The translations under genes were made by a program, and so were the position numbers. Source: Helicobacter saguini (GTDB lineage Bacteria > Campylobacterota > Campylobacteria > Campylobacterales > Helicobacteraceae). Taken from it: 58,879 nt of DNA. Where the stretch lies: positions 1-58,879 of the forward strand of contig NZ_JRMP02000018.1 in NCBI RefSeq assembly GCF_000762875.2. The letters run 5' to 3'. Numbering within the stretch: position 1 is the first letter of the stretch; the number at the start of each line of letters is the position of its first letter. A model generated the notes under the pieces. It made no database searches. It was not told where the DNA came from and saw only the letters and a list, made by a program, of their open reading frames with translations. Positions 25,571 to 35,219 of this stretch are shown here, piece by piece.

Positions 25571-25580
25571 TAAATATCGG
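25571..25580. promoter_or_regulatory. operator-like site, partial copy 3 (TAAATATCGG)
   Basis: TAAATATCGG followed by CA matches the left ten bases of the other two sites. It sits directly upstream of the minus-strand -10 (25563-25568) of the membrane protein/ImmA operon, inside the -35/-10 spacer. Confidence 0.5.
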
Positions 25581-25589
25581 CAAAAAATT

Positions 25590-26018
25590 CTAAAAAACGC
25601 TATAAGATTCTATATAAGCGATTTTTTCAGCCAAGCTAATATTTTCATTTTTTAAATATTCTTGCATTTCTAATTCGCTATAAAAGTCTTTAAGACTTGA
25701 TAAATCCATTAAAAACTCATTTATATCTTTATAATCTAAAATTAAATCATTATTAAAAATAATTTCGCTAAGCGTAGAATCTAGCTCACCTTTTAGGCAA
25801 TTTTCATAGCTAGATTCTAAGTTTAAAAAATACTCTTTTTTGCTACACTCTTTTAAAGCGTCCAAAAACTCTTTATTATTAAACGCTCCTTTTAGAATCC
25901 TAGCCAAAGTAATATCATAGTTTTTCCTTGCAATAAAAGGCTTTTTAGTGATATTTTTAGAATCTAGTCTCCCAACATCAAAGCCAAATAGTTTAATTGC
26001 ATATTTATGATACTCCAT
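25590..26018 (-). CDS. hypothetical protein (142 aa), accessory block
   Basis: This is an acidic, mostly helical, soluble protein ('KALKECSKKEYFLNLESSYE'-like segments). The ATG follows AAGAGA. It is separated by 52 bases, holding a promoter and operator-like site, from the downstream membrane protein/ImmA pair. It contains several repeat-coded residues (Leu-Asp-Ser-Lys). No family recognised. Confidence 0.5.
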   Translation of the reverse strand: MEYHKYAIKLFGFDVGRLDSKNITKKPFIARKNYDITLARILKGAFNNKEFLDALKECSKKEYFLNLESSYENCLKGELDSTLSEIIFNNDLILDYKDINEFLMDLSSLKDFYSELEMQEYLKNENISLAEKIAYIESYSVF

Positions 26019-26085
26019 TCTCTTAATTTTTCCAAAACATTTTTTATTAGGAATATTTTAGTTTTTAGGTTTTAAGGAGTCTTTT

Positions 26086-26099
26086 AGAATCTAGATTCT
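26086..26099. repeat. palindrome AGAATCTAGATTCT after chemoreceptor stop
   Basis: A perfect 14-bp palindrome, part of TTTAGAATCTAGATTCTATAA, sits nine bases downstream of the chemoreceptor stop and between it and the accessory block. Confidence 0.8.
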
Positions 26100-26107
26100 A
26101 TAAGTTT

Positions 26108-27859
26108 CTAAAACTTTTTCTTATTAGTGTCATCAAGGATTGATTTGGCGATGTTGCGGACATCTTGGGCGATGTCTTGGGACTTGGTGGCGATGGCAAG
26201 GTTACTTTGCGTGTTATTTTCGATTAGATTTATCGTGCCATTTACCTGCTCAATGCCTATTGTTTGCTCTTTTATAGATTCTGCCATATCATTTATTGAC
26301 TGCACTAAGATGTTTGTGTTTGCTTCAATTTCGCCTAAAGACTTCTGTGTGCGTTCGGCTAGTTTCCTTACTTCATCAGCGACTACGGCAAAGCCACGTC
26401 CATGTTCTCCAGCCCTTGCGGCTTCGATTGCTGCATTCAAGGCCAGTAAGTTTGTCTGCTCCGCAATATCTCTTATTATGCCTATCACATTTTTTATATC
26501 TTCGCTTTGAGCGGTCATTTGGTGCGTTTTGTCATTGACATTTTGCATTGTGGATGTGATTTCTAGCGTGGCTTGCGCGGTTTGAGCGACAGAGCTAGCC
26601 TGCTCTTGTGAGCTACTTGTAAGATTTTGCACGGCTTCTTCTAATAGTTGCGAGCTATTGCTTAAGTCATTTGCGATGTGGGCTGAGTCGGTTAGCATTT
26701 TGCGAATTTCAGCACCCAAAGCATTTGCGGCGATTTCTAGCTTTCCTTTAGAATCTGCAATATTAGTCGTAAAATCTAGGGCAGTGTAAGATTCAAAGAT
26801 TCTCATTACATCATTAAGATTCTTTCCTATATTGCTTTGAAAATACAAAAGCATCTCATTTATCATCGTTTTTAGCTCGTTTAGCTGCGGTGAAATCGGC
26901 ACTTCTTTAATCTCTTGGGCTAGATTCCCATTATTTATATCTTTGACAATACTACCTATTTCATTTAAGAATATAGAATCTTTCTCCAAACTTTTATGCG
27001 TCTTATTAATGCTGTCATTTACGCGTTTTGCAAGTTGTCCAAACTCATCTTTAGAATCTAGCGGGATTAATTCCACACTTTTTGTCTCGTAATTTAAAAA
27101 TTTAAAAAAGCTAGTTAGCCCTTCCAAAATACTTTTCATACTATTTGTAAGATTAAAGTAAAATAGGAAAGAAAGTGGGGTGAAAATCGCCAAAAACACA
27201 AGGAAAGAAATGCCCATCGCCGTGTAGTTTTCATGCTCTAGCATATCATCAATCTTGCTACTTACAACCTTAGCATCCGCGCTCAAATTATCAATATAAG
27301 TCCCCGTGCTAATCCAAATATTATCAGTATTTGGAATGAAAGTTGCGTAGGCAAGTTTATCAGTATCTACCAAGCCCTTGGGCGTGGGCTTTGTAAAGAC
27401 AAACTCAACAAAGCCGCCCCCAGCCTGTGCGCGTTTATAAAGCTCTGCGACATACGCCACGCCATTTTTATCCTTTGCGCCACTTAAATCCTTGCCTAGC
27501 AAGTCCTTTCGCGTAGGATGCGCCACAGGGACGTGTGCCTTATAAGCGAAATAATAGCCTGACTTATCATCTTCAAATCTAAAATTCTCAATCGCCTTAG
27601 CAATCACAGCGATTTTATCTTGCTCATTATCCAAATCTTTTATCAAATCGCCTAGCATACTCGCCGTAGAATCCGTTGCTAGCTGGATTTTCTCACTTGT
27701 CTCTGTCTTTAGAATGTTGTAAGTCTCAATCGTGGTTAAATCTTGAATAGTCCTATTGCTAAGATACAAGATAATCATTAGCACAAATAGCGAAAATATC
27801 GTCCCATTCGCAAACAATAAAATCTTAACTTTTAACGAAAGATTTCTATAAAAACTCAT
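26108..27859 (-). CDS. methyl-accepting chemotaxis protein with single Cache domain
   Basis: This chemoreceptor sits in the inner membrane and signals to CheA through CheW. Segments in order: TM1 (~12-32), periplasmic single-Cache domain (~40-190, with '[20 protein letters not shown]' and '[12 protein letters not shown]'), TM2 (~205-225), HAMP-like linker, and a C-terminal signalling domain whose hairpin tip reads '[20 protein letters not shown]'. Length 583. The single-Cache type usually binds small carboxylates or similar ligands; the ligand is not deducible. No chemotaxis genes are adjacent. A palindromic repeat (26086-26099) lies just after the stop. Confidence 0.92.
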   Translation of the reverse strand: MSFYRNLSLKVKILLFANGTIFSLFVLMIILYLSNRTIQDLTTIETYNILKTETSEKIQLATDSTASMLGDLIKDLDNEQDKIAVIAKAIENFRFEDDKSGYYFAYKAHVPVAHPTRKDLLGKDLSGAKDKNGVAYVAELYKRAQAGGGFVEFVFTKPTPKGLVDTDKLAYATFIPNTDNIWISTGTYIDNLSADAKVVSSKIDDMLEHENYTAMGISFLVFLAIFTPLSFLFYFNLTNSMKSILEGLTSFFKFLNYETKSVELIPLDSKDEFGQLAKRVNDSINKTHKSLEKDSIFLNEIGSIVKDINNGNLAQEIKEVPISPQLNELKTMINEMLLYFQSNIGKNLNDVMRIFESYTALDFTTNIADSKGKLEIAANALGAEIRKMLTDSAHIANDLSNSSQLLEEAVQNLTSSSQEQASSVAQTAQATLEITSTMQNVNDKTHQMTAQSEDIKNVIGIIRDIAEQTNLLALNAAIEAARAGEHGRGFAVVADEVRKLAERTQKSLGEIEANTNILVQSINDMAESIKEQTIGIEQVNGTINLIENNTQSNLAIATKSQDIAQDVRNIAKSILDDTNKKKF

Positions 27860-27988
27860 AAATTTGTCCCTTTTATCCTAAAACTTAGTCTTATATTTTA
27901 CATTAAAATTAGCATTTTTGTTACAATATTTTAAAAAATTTCTAATATTTATTATCGTTTTAAAATACTTTCCTTTGAAAATGAGAAT

Positions 27989-28216
27989 CTATATATTTTT
28001 GATATTTACCTTAATATCTAGCGTATTATTGCGATTCGCACACGCATTCACATCCACGCAGGAGTTTGGCGAATACTTGCGAATGAGCGTGATAATATCA
28101 TTTTTCAAATCATCAAGGTAGGCGATATTCGCATTCCTATCATTTGCGAGTGTTTCTTGCAATCGCTTTTTTGCGGTGCTCGCAGTTCCCTTATCTTTAA
28201 ATCTTAGAAAAAACAT
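27989..28216 (-). CDS. minE: cell division topological specificity factor MinE
   Basis: MinE stimulates MinD ATPase and drives pole-to-pole oscillation, confining septation to midcell. The protein is 75 residues with the N-terminal MinD-binding/membrane segment 'FFLRFKDKGTASTAKKRLQE' and 'YLDDLKNDIITLIRKY', then the beta-rich dimerisation part. It has its own ribosome-binding site (AAAGGTAAAATT). It lies on the minD strand but is separated from it by 346 bases of repeat-rich DNA, whereas minD and minE are normally adjacent. Confidence 0.9.
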   Translation of the reverse strand: MFFLRFKDKGTASTAKKRLQETLANDRNANIAYLDDLKNDIITLIRKYSPNSCVDVNACANRNNTLDIKVNIKNI

Positions 28217-28220
28217 AATT

Positions 28221-28559
28221 TTACCTTTGTAATTGTTTTAGATTCTGTAATGTTTGAAAATTTATAGTTATAGATTCTGTAATTTCTTTAGAATCTTTAA
28301 TGCTTTTAGAATTTATCGCATTTTTAGAATCTAGATTCTGTAAATTCGCAGATTTTATAAAATCTTTAGAATCTAACTTCCATATTCCATAACCTTTATA
28401 TCTTATAAATTTAGATTCTATAAACTTCCATAATATATAATTTTTTATTTTTATAATTATAGAATCTATAATATTTTTAGAATCTCCACAACGTTTAGAA
28501 TCTAGTTTTAACAACAACCCAGATTCTATAAAAAAATTCCATATTTTATAACTTTTCAT
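28221..28559 (-). CDS. repeat-derived open reading frame between minD and minE (112 aa)
   Basis: The frame is preceded by GAAAGGATAAGCA, a good ribosome-binding site, four bases after the minD stop. Its product consists largely of Asp-Ser-Lys, Ile-Glu-Ser and Leu-Asp-Ser-Lys units alternating with 'KIWNFF'/'ILWKF'/'GIWKLDSKDF' segments, which are themselves degenerate copies of one another. More than a dozen TAGATTCTA-family copies occupy 339 bases. I see no domain. It is either an expressed low-complexity protein born from the repeat or an inserted repeat cluster that merely stays open. Confidence 0.4.
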   Translation of the reverse strand: MKSYKIWNFFIESGLLLKLDSKRCGDSKNIIDSIIIKIKNYILWKFIESKFIRYKGYGIWKLDSKDFIKSANLQNLDSKNAINSKSIKDSKEITESITINFQTLQNLKQLQR

Positions 28560-28562
28560 TGC

Positions 28563-29387
28563 TTATCCTTTCATTCCTAATATCTTTTTAATGCTTGACA
28601 TAAAGCCACTTTGTGTGCTAAATTCTTTAAAAGGAATATCTTCACCCACGATTCTCCCTGCGATTCGCTCATACGCCAAACCACTACTACTTCTTGAAAA
28701 TATCGCTGGTTCGCCGCTATTCGTGGCTTTAATTACATTAGAATCTTCAGGCACAATACCGATTAGCGGCAACGCCAAAATCTCTAACACATCATCCACA
28801 CTTAGCATCTCGCCACGCGCGACTAGCTCGGGATTAAAGCGATTTACAATGATAAATTTTTCCACTTCCTGCCCCTGCCTTGCCTTATCACTTTTAGAAT
28901 CAATGATACCGATGACCCTATCGCTATCACGCACAGAGCTAATCTCGGGCGTAACGACAATTAACGCCATATCACTCCAAAAAATAGTATGCTCAAATCC
29001 GCCCTCAATCCCAGCCGGACTATCAAGCAAAATGTAGTCAAACTCGCCCTTTAGCTTCTCAAGCAACTCACGCACTTTATCCTTGTCTAAAATCGTCTTA
29101 TCCTTAGTTTGAGACGCGGGGATAAAGTAGAGATTTTTCGCCTTTTTGTGATTGATAATCGCTTGAGCCAGATTGCACTTGCCCTCCATAACATCGATTA
29201 CATCATACACAATCCGCCGCTCCAAGCCTAGTATCATATCAAGATTACGCAGCCCAATGTCAAAATCAATGGCAATAGTCTTTTTCCCGCGCTGTGACAA
29301 ACCAACGCCGATATTTGCCGTAGCCGTGCTTTTACCCACGCCACCCTTACCAGAAGTAATCGCTATGACCTTGCCCTGCTTACTCAT
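28563..29387 (-). CDS. minD: septum site-determining ATPase MinD
   Basis: MinD is a ParA-type ATPase that binds the membrane and recruits MinC and MinE. The deviant Walker A '[14 protein letters not shown]' starts at residue 12, followed by '[19 protein letters not shown]' (Walker A'), '[14 protein letters not shown]' and '[17 protein letters not shown]', all diagnostic. The C-terminal '[13 protein letters not shown]' is an amphipathic membrane-targeting helix. Length (274) is normal and the gene carries almost no repeat-coded insert, consistent with strong constraint. Confidence 0.95.
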   Translation of the reverse strand: MSKQGKVIAITSGKGGVGKSTATANIGVGLSQRGKKTIAIDFDIGLRNLDMILGLERRIVYDVIDVMEGKCNLAQAIINHKKAKNLYFIPASQTKDKTILDKDKVRELLEKLKGEFDYILLDSPAGIEGGFEHTIFWSDMALIVVTPEISSVRDSDRVIGIIDSKSDKARQGQEVEKFIIVNRFNPELVARGEMLSVDDVLEILALPLIGIVPEDSNVIKATNSGEPAIFSRSSSGLAYERIAGRIVGEDIPFKEFSTQSGFMSSIKKILGMKG

Positions 29388-29644
29388 CTCTCCCTTTCGT
29401 TAATAAACTAAAATGCGTATTCTAACTAAAAATAATTAAGCAATGCTATTTAGATTCTAAAAATAAACAAATTTTTACTTTATGGAATCTATTTTTACAA
29501 AAATCTACCAAAAATAAATATTTTAAGCAAATTTTAAACAAAGCATAGAGTCTATTTTAACAAGTTTTATAATCTATAAATATTCAATGAGTTTAAATTG
29601 AATATTTTGTCACTTTTTATAGTAATATCGCAATGTAAAATGAA

Positions 29645-30409
29645 TTACAACCTAAAAATATCCTGCATATTGTAAAGTCCATTTTCCTTTTTAATAAGCC
29701 ACTCAGCCGCACGCAGCGCACCTTTTGCAAAGGTCACACGCGAAGTCGCCGTATGTGTAAATTCCAAAAACTCGCCATCCGCATAGAATCCTATCGTGTG
29801 CTTGCCCACAATATCGCCGCCACGCATACTCAAAATGCCGATTTCATCCTTTTTACGCTCGCAGTCCTTAGAATCTCGCCCTATCTTAAACACGCTAGAA
29901 TCTAGCCCACGCGCGGAGGCCGCAGACTCCGCCAAATGCAGTGCCGTGCCACTTGGCGCATCCTTTTTCAAGCGATGGTGCATCTCGCAAATCTCAATGT
30001 CATAATCGCGTAATTTTTTACTCACCATCGCCACGATTTCATTCAAAATCGCCACGCCCTCGCTCATATTCGCCGCGTAAAGCACAGGCATTTTTTTCGC
30101 GCATTTTTCCATTAGCTCAAAGTGCGTCTTATCAAGCCCAGTCGTGCCTATCACAAGCGGTATAGGGTGTTCTGCGGCGTGCTCTAGCAGTTTTTGTGCC
30201 GCCTCCTTGCTTGAAAAATCAATGATGACCTTGCTACTCTCCACAAAAGTATTCATATCCTCAGTCACCATCGTTTCAGGCGGCACATTGTAATCAAGCT
30301 CGTTACGCACATAAACGCTCGCAAGACGCGCACTTTTATCCTGCAAAATCTCTTGCACCAGCACCTTGCCAACCTTGCCAGTCGCACCAAAAATACCTAT
30401 TTCAAGCAT
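29645..30409 (-). CDS. dapB: 4-hydroxy-tetrahydrodipicolinate reductase
   Basis: DapB makes tetrahydrodipicolinate with NAD(P)H in the lysine/diaminopimelate pathway, supplying peptidoglycan. The nucleotide-binding loop is 'IGIFGATGKVGKV' (residues 4-16), and the catalytic signature 'EMHHRLKKDAPSGTAL' spans residues 142-157 with the His pair 144-145. 254 residues is normal. A clear GGAG site precedes the ATG. The 257 bases upstream (29388-29644) to minD are AT-rich, with a couple of repeat copies and nothing else seen. Confidence 0.95.
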   Translation of the reverse strand: MLEIGIFGATGKVGKVLVQEILQDKSARLASVYVRNELDYNVPPETMVTEDMNTFVESSKVIIDFSSKEAAQKLLEHAAEHPIPLVIGTTGLDKTHFELMEKCAKKMPVLYAANMSEGVAILNEIVAMVSKKLRDYDIEICEMHHRLKKDAPSGTALHLAESAASARGLDSSVFKIGRDSKDCERKKDEIGILSMRGGDIVGKHTIGFYADGEFLEFTHTATSRVTFAKGALRAAEWLIKKENGLYNMQDIFRL

Positions 30410-30526
30410 AAAATCTCCTTAAATTGTGTATTCTAAAATCCTATAGAATTTATAAAGATTTAATTATAGCAATAGAATCTAAGAATTTAGATTCCAATAA
30501 TGTTATTTTACAATATTTTAATCATA

Positions 30527-31648
30527 TTAGCTTTCCATAATCTCAAACGAGTTTTTATATGGCAACTTGAAAGCTTTTGCAATGGATTCTAGTGTGATGT
30601 AGCCATTAAATGCGTTTAAGCCCCCGATTGCCCCGGGTAGTTTAAGCATTGATTTAAAGCCATTTTTGGCAATTTCAATTACATAAGGCAAAGATTCCCT
30701 AGAATAGCTAATGCTAGAAGTGCGCGCCACAACGCCCGGGATATTTGGCACACCATAAAAAGTCAGCCCATTTAGCTCATAAGTTGGCTTATCGTGTGTA
30801 GTTTGACGAGCGCCTTCCACGCAGCCGCCCAAATCCACGCTTACATCAAGCACCACGCCGCCTTTATTCATCGCTTTTAAGTGGCGAGATTTTACCACTT
30901 TTGGCGTGGCATTTGCGGTGACTAAAACCGCACCGATTAAAATGTCAGCGCCGCTCAACGCCGTATTTAACGAGATTTCATCGCAATATAAAACCTTAAC
31001 GCGATTGTCGATTACTAGCGGATGCGTGGCAAGTTTTGCGACATTTATATCAAGCACGCTCACATCAGCGCCCATCCCAGCTAGCACACGCGCGGCATTC
31101 ATCCCTACCACGCCACCGCCTACCACGACCGCACGAGCAGGGGCGATGCCTACACATCCACCGAGCAAAATCCCGCGTCCGCCGTAGTTTATACTAAGCA
31201 GTGTCGCGGCGTGTTGTGAGGCGAATTTCCCTGTGATTTCACTCATCGCACTTAAAATGGGATAATCGCCCCGCGCCCCAGCTATCGTCTCACCGCAAAT
31301 GGATGTCACTTTAGAATCTACTAACGCAGTCGCCAACTCCTTGCTATACGCCAAGTCCAAAAAGCTATACAAAATCAAATCTTTGTGCAAATATTTAAAC
31401 TCGCACTCAAGCGGCTCTTTGCATTTGACTATCATTTCGGCGTTTTGCCACACTTTTTTGGCTTCCTTTATGATTGTCGCACCAGCCTTTTCGTAGTCCT
31501 TATCGCTGTAGCCGATAGTAGCCCCTAAGCCGCTCTCCACCATAATCTCATTTTTTTTATTAGAATCTTTTAACGCCCTAACATCGCTAGGGATAAGCCC
31601 CACACGATGCTCGTGATTCATAATCTCTTTTACAATACCTATTTTCAT
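30527..31648 (-). CDS. ald: alanine dehydrogenase
   Basis: Ald interconverts L-alanine and pyruvate plus ammonia with NAD. The N-terminal signature 'MKIGIVKEIMNHEHRVGLIP' and the NAD-binding 'VVGGGVVGMNAARVLAGMGADVSVLDIN' region are characteristic. 'KCKEPLECE' holds the conserved lysine region. Length 373 is typical. It is a single gene between dapB and rpsU. It links alanine catabolism to central carbon and nitrogen metabolism. Confidence 0.93.
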   Translation of the reverse strand: MKIGIVKEIMNHEHRVGLIPSDVRALKDSNKKNEIMVESGLGATIGYSDKDYEKAGATIIKEAKKVWQNAEMIVKCKEPLECEFKYLHKDLILYSFLDLAYSKELATALVDSKVTSICGETIAGARGDYPILSAMSEITGKFASQHAATLLSINYGGRGILLGGCVGIAPARAVVVGGGVVGMNAARVLAGMGADVSVLDINVAKLATHPLVIDNRVKVLYCDEISLNTALSGADILIGAVLVTANATPKVVKSRHLKAMNKGGVVLDVSVDLGGCVEGARQTTHDKPTYELNGLTFYGVPNIPGVVARTSSISYSRESLPYVIEIAKNGFKSMLKLPGAIGGLNAFNGYITLESIAKAFKLPYKNSFEIMES

Positions 31649-31776
31649 AACTTACCCTTTGATAAAAGTATATATTTTAGAATCTAAATGTTAAGATTGT
31701 AAATAAAATATCAATTACGAATAAATCGGAAGTAAAAAACTTAGAATATTTATAATTCTAAGCTACGAAAAGTTAC

Positions 31777-31790
31777 AGAATCTAGATTCT
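31777..31790. repeat. palindrome AGAATCTAGATTCT overlapping the rpsU stop
   Basis: The perfect palindrome shares its end with the rpsU stop codon (TAG on the minus strand). It is positioned where a transcription terminator might be, but no U-tract follows. Confidence 0.8.
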
Positions 31791-32001
31791 ATAATCTTGA
31801 TTCATATCGTCTAAGCATATAAAGACGTTTAAGCATTTTTTTCTTAGCATTAATTTTATTTTTCTTACGTCTTTCAGTCGCAGACTCAAAAAAGCGTCTA
31901 GCACGACATTCTGTCACAATCAAGTTTCTATCTGCTTGTTTTTTGAATCTTCGATACATTTCATCAAAGCTCTCGCTATCTTTTGACTTAACACCCGGCA
32001 T
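31789..32001 (-). CDS. rpsU: 30S ribosomal protein S21
   Basis: S21 is a small basic protein of the 30S platform that helps initiation. I start at 32001 ([12 protein letters not shown]), as in Helicobacter homologues, rather than at in-frame starts four residues upstream; GAAAGGTGG lies before it. The product ends '[13 protein letters not shown]', identical in style to other Campylobacterota S21. The stop TAG is part of the palindrome at 31777-31790. Confidence 0.95.
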   Translation of the reverse strand: MPGVKSKDSESFDEMYRRFKKQADRNLIVTECRARRFFESATERRKKNKINAKKKMLKRLYMLRRYESRL

Positions 32002-32051
32002 ACGCATCACCACCTTTCAATTACAAATAAGCTAAGAATTATAGCAAAAAA

Positions 32052-32813
32052 TTAACTTTCATTGCTAATTTTTCTCTTAAAAATAATCTTAAAAACCACG
32101 ATGAAAAACCAGCGCAAGATTCCATACAAAATATACGCACTAAAAATAAGGCACAAACTAAGGCTAGGCTGGACTATCACGCAGGTTAGAACTAGCAAAA
32201 GCAGCACAAAATATTTCAAATTCCACTTGATTTTTTTAAAACTTGGATAGCGGATATTGCTTACCATTAGTATTGCCACTAGAAAAGTGAGAATTAAAAA
32301 GAGATAATTATGAGAACTAACAAAGCTAGAAACCCCCCAAAACTCAAGCCTTTTATACTCAATCACCAAAATCCAAAGGCAAATAATCGCCGCAGCAGAG
32401 GGAATAGGAAGCCCGATAAACGAGTTGGTCTCTGGACTTGTAGTAATGTTAAAACGCGCAAGGCGAATCGCGCCCAGCACGACAAAAAGCCCACTAATTG
32501 CCATACCATATCGCCCATACTCATGCCCCACATAAAAAAAAACAAGCACGGCAGGAGCGACACCAAAGGCCACTACGTCGGCAAGAGAGTCAAACTCCAC
32601 GCCAAACTTACTAGCCGTATTTGTAAGGCGTGCCACACGCCCATCAAGTCCATCCAAAACCATCGAAAACAAAATATACCAACAAGCCGTCGTAAATGCC
32701 TTAGAATCGGCATTCATTAAACCTTTATGTGCCATAAAAATGGCTAAGATTCCCATAAAAATGCTAGCGGCAGTAAAGAGATTTGGCAGGACATATCGTG
32801 GGCTGATTTTCAT
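32052..32813 (-). CDS. pssA: CDP-diacylglycerol--serine O-phosphatidyltransferase
   Basis: PssA makes phosphatidylserine, precursor of phosphatidylethanolamine, at the inner membrane. The CDP-alcohol phosphatidyltransferase motif is complete: 'LDGLDGRVARL' followed by 'GVEFDSLADV' (D-x2-DG-x2-AR-x8-G-x3-D-x3-D). About six to seven membrane segments and a basic C-terminus follow. 253 residues is normal. It lies upstream of rpsU and downstream of rseP on the same strand. Confidence 0.95.
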   Translation of the reverse strand: MKISPRYVLPNLFTAASIFMGILAIFMAHKGLMNADSKAFTTACWYILFSMVLDGLDGRVARLTNTASKFGVEFDSLADVVAFGVAPAVLVFFYVGHEYGRYGMAISGLFVVLGAIRLARFNITTSPETNSFIGLPIPSAAAIICLWILVIEYKRLEFWGVSSFVSSHNYLFLILTFLVAILMVSNIRYPSFKKIKWNLKYFVLLLLVLTCVIVQPSLSLCLIFSAYILYGILRWFFIVVFKIIFKRKISNES

Positions 32814-32926
32814 AACTTTTCTTTCATTTTATTAGGATTTTTGCAACTTTTATCAAAAACTTTTTGTTAGATTAACTTGCAAAATAAATCTTGTATTTTA
32901 GCATAATTTTTCATTTTGTTAAAGGC

Positions 32927-34273
32927 TTAATTTTGTGTTAAAATTCTTACAATATCATTAAAGATTCCAATTGCCATAATACAAATTATGAAACTTATAC
33001 CAAAAATAATTAGGATATTTGCAACTTTATAATTTATCGGCTTACGGAAAAGCCATTCATAAAGTGTGAAAATAATTTGCCCACCATCTAGCATGGGCAG
33101 TGGCAGGAGATTTATCACGCCAAGATTTATGGAAATTAAGGATAGCATAAGTAGGAAGCTTGTGAAATTATTTTGATACGCTTTCGCGCTAACATCGGTA
33201 ATGCCGATGATTCCGCTTAGATTTTCAATGCCTATCGCGCCAATTATTAGCTTTTTTAGGCTTTCATAGATTAAAAGGCTAGAATCTATTGTGGTGTTAG
33301 TAGCATATTTTATAGATTCTGAAAAATCTAACTTTTTAGTATAATTAAATGCAGTTATTCCAAGTATTATTTTTTTAGAGTTAGAAATATTAGAATTTTT
33401 GTTAGATTCTATATTTTTAGAATCTTTATTAGAATCTTGCGAATTAGATTCTATCATTTCGCCAGATTCAATAGAACTTAAAGGCACAAAAACTTCTAAA
33501 ATTTGAAACTTTGTAGAATCTAACTTATAACAAGATTCTAAGTTAGAAATTTCACAACTTTTATTAAAATAAATTTTAAAATCTTTAGAATCTTTTGGAC
33601 GTAAAATTTTTACTTTCACTTTTGCCACTTTAGAATCTTTCAAATCTTTTGAATTTAAAATCTTAGTAATATCTTCAAATTTTTTTACTTCAATATCATT
33701 TATGCTAATTATTTTATCATATTGTTCTAAGATTCCAAATGCTAGATAATCTTTACTTACAGAATCTATAACAGGAGCTTCGCTATAGATTCTAACGCCA
33801 TTATTTGCAAATAAGAAAAAATAAATCAAAAACGCCAAAATAATATTAAACAAAGGACCGCATAAAAAAATAACAATCCTTTGCAGTGGGTGCTTTTTTG
33901 TTAGTGAATCTTGCGAGTTAGATTCTATATTCTTAGTATCTTTAGAATCTTGCAAACTAGATTCTATATTTTGGCAAAGATTTTGCGTAACATTAGAATC
34001 TATTTTAGAATCTTTCAAATTTCCTAACTTAGATTCACTAAAATTAGAATCTTTAGAATTTTCTATCTCACCTTTAAGCTTTACATAACCACCCAAAGGA
34101 ATGAATGAGAGCCGATATTCCGTCCCTTTAAAATCAAATGAAAAAATCTTTTTACCAAAGCCAAGCGAGAAAATTAGCACCTTTACACCAAAGATTCTAG
34201 CGGCTAAAAAATGACCTAATTCGTGAAAAAAAATGATAAAGCTTAGCGCTAAAATCGCAACAAAAATCCCCAA
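32927..34273 (-). CDS. rseP: RIP site-2 metalloprotease, RseP family
   Basis: This is an intramembrane zinc protease that cleaves anti-sigma factors and signal-peptide remnants. The zinc motif HELGH is at residues 17-21 in the first membrane segment and the third ligand motif 'LPMLDGGQII' is at ~392-401. A PDZ-like region lies between. At 448 residues it is ~90 longer than the H. pylori-type protein. The excess is two repeat-coded inserts of Asp-Ser-Lys/Glu-Ser, at ~71-126 (periplasm-facing, between TM1 and TM2) and ~269-301 (near the end of the PDZ region). Catalytic motifs are intact. The ATG is 4 bases after the stop of the gene at 34278. Confidence 0.9.
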   Translation of the reverse strand: MGIFVAILALSFIIFFHELGHFLAARIFGVKVLIFSLGFGKKIFSFDFKGTEYRLSFIPLGGYVKLKGEIENSKDSNFSESKLGNLKDSKIDSNVTQNLCQNIESSLQDSKDTKNIESNSQDSLTKKHPLQRIVIFLCGPLFNIILAFLIYFFLFANNGVRIYSEAPVIDSVSKDYLAFGILEQYDKIISINDIEVKKFEDITKILNSKDLKDSKVAKVKVKILRPKDSKDFKIYFNKSCEISNLESCYKLDSTKFQILEVFVPLSSIESGEMIESNSQDSNKDSKNIESNKNSNISNSKKIILGITAFNYTKKLDFSESIKYATNTTIDSSLLIYESLKKLIIGAIGIENLSGIIGITDVSAKAYQNNFTSFLLMLSLISINLGVINLLPLPMLDGGQIIFTLYEWLFRKPINYKVANILIIFGISFIICIMAIGIFNDIVRILTQN

Positions 34274-34277
34274 AATC

Positions 34278-35102
34278 CTACCCCTTCAAATTCAAAATAT
34301 ATGATGGCTCAAATGCGCTTAAATCCCATAGTGGCGTGGTTTCGCCCACGTCAATTCTTACTTCATTAAAGCCTTTTAGTGAATCTATATTTTTTAATAG
34401 CAAATTTTTTACTTGATTGCTCATCACTTGCATTCGCAGATTTATATCGCTAGATTCTATAGAATCAGGCAATTTTTCAGAATCTAAACTCGCAGAATCC
34501 GTAGAATCAAAAGTAAAATCCCCACGCGACACCACCCCGCTAATCTCGCCTAAGTGCGGAAACAAACTATAAAACTCTAAAAAATCAACCTGCTTTTTAA
34601 GCTGCACCAAGCTATCCTTGCCATTTTCATCTTGTATCACCATGCTAAATACGCCATTTTGCAGCGCCACAAGCAGGTTTGAAAGCTCCAAAAACTCCTG
34701 CTTAGAAGTAGCCAAAGGCAGCCGCTCTAGCAAAAACTCCTTAAATACGCTCTCTAAAGCGCGCCCGCCCTTTTGCGTTTCACTCATTAGCTCTTTTAAA
34801 TCGCTCGAAGTGAGTTTCAGCCGCGCATTACTCAATGTTTCAAGCATTTTTGGCTGCTTTATAAGGTCGCTAATGATAAGCCCATCCTTGCCCTGTTTGA
34901 CATTCGCCCAATAATTCGTGCCGATTTTCAGCTCCTTATTGCTCTGCGTCTCAATGATTAGCTTGCCAAGCTGGACTAGATATTTGTCCGCGCCCTTTTT
35001 ATCAAGGATGCGAAGCAGCATCGGCAGGTTGGCATTTAGCTCCTTGCCCTTTGTGGTCGCCATTTGGCTAATTAGATTTTGTAAATGCGCTGGCTGTATC
35101 AT
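34278..35102 (-). CDS. conserved hypothetical protein upstream of rseP
   Basis: I start at 35102 (MIQPAHLQNLISQM), with AGGA six bases before it; in-frame starts at 35108 and 35126 are possible. The protein is soluble and mostly helical ('LNANLPMLLRILDKKGADKY', 'LVALQNGVFSMVIQDENGKD') with a short Ser/Asp repeat-coded linker (~200-220) and a conserved-looking C-terminus ('RIDVGETTPLWDLSAFEPSY'). By position next to rseP it may correspond to the conserved hypothetical gene at that place in H. pylori. It is divergent from flhG, and a flagellar role is conceivable but unsupported. Confidence 0.65.
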   Translation of the reverse strand: MIQPAHLQNLISQMATTKGKELNANLPMLLRILDKKGADKYLVQLGKLIIETQSNKELKIGTNYWANVKQGKDGLIISDLIKQPKMLETLSNARLKLTSSDLKELMSETQKGGRALESVFKEFLLERLPLATSKQEFLELSNLLVALQNGVFSMVIQDENGKDSLVQLKKQVDFLEFYSLFPHLGEISGVVSRGDFTFDSTDSASLDSEKLPDSIESSDINLRMQVMSNQVKNLLLKNIDSLKGFNEVRIDVGETTPLWDLSAFEPSYILNLKG

Positions 35103-35205
35103 TTTCATTCCTAAAATCGATTGCAAAATGTTAGCATTTAATTATAAAATATCGTTTAAAATAAAATATAATTGTAAATGGTAAAATTTATTAACCTAAA
35201 AATAC

Positions 35206-35219
35206 AGAATCTAGATTCT
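35206..35219. repeat. palindrome AGAATCTAGATTCT in the rseP-operon/flhG divergent region
   Basis: A perfect palindrome lies between divergent starts (35102 and 35350). It could lie in or near both promoters. Confidence 0.8.
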
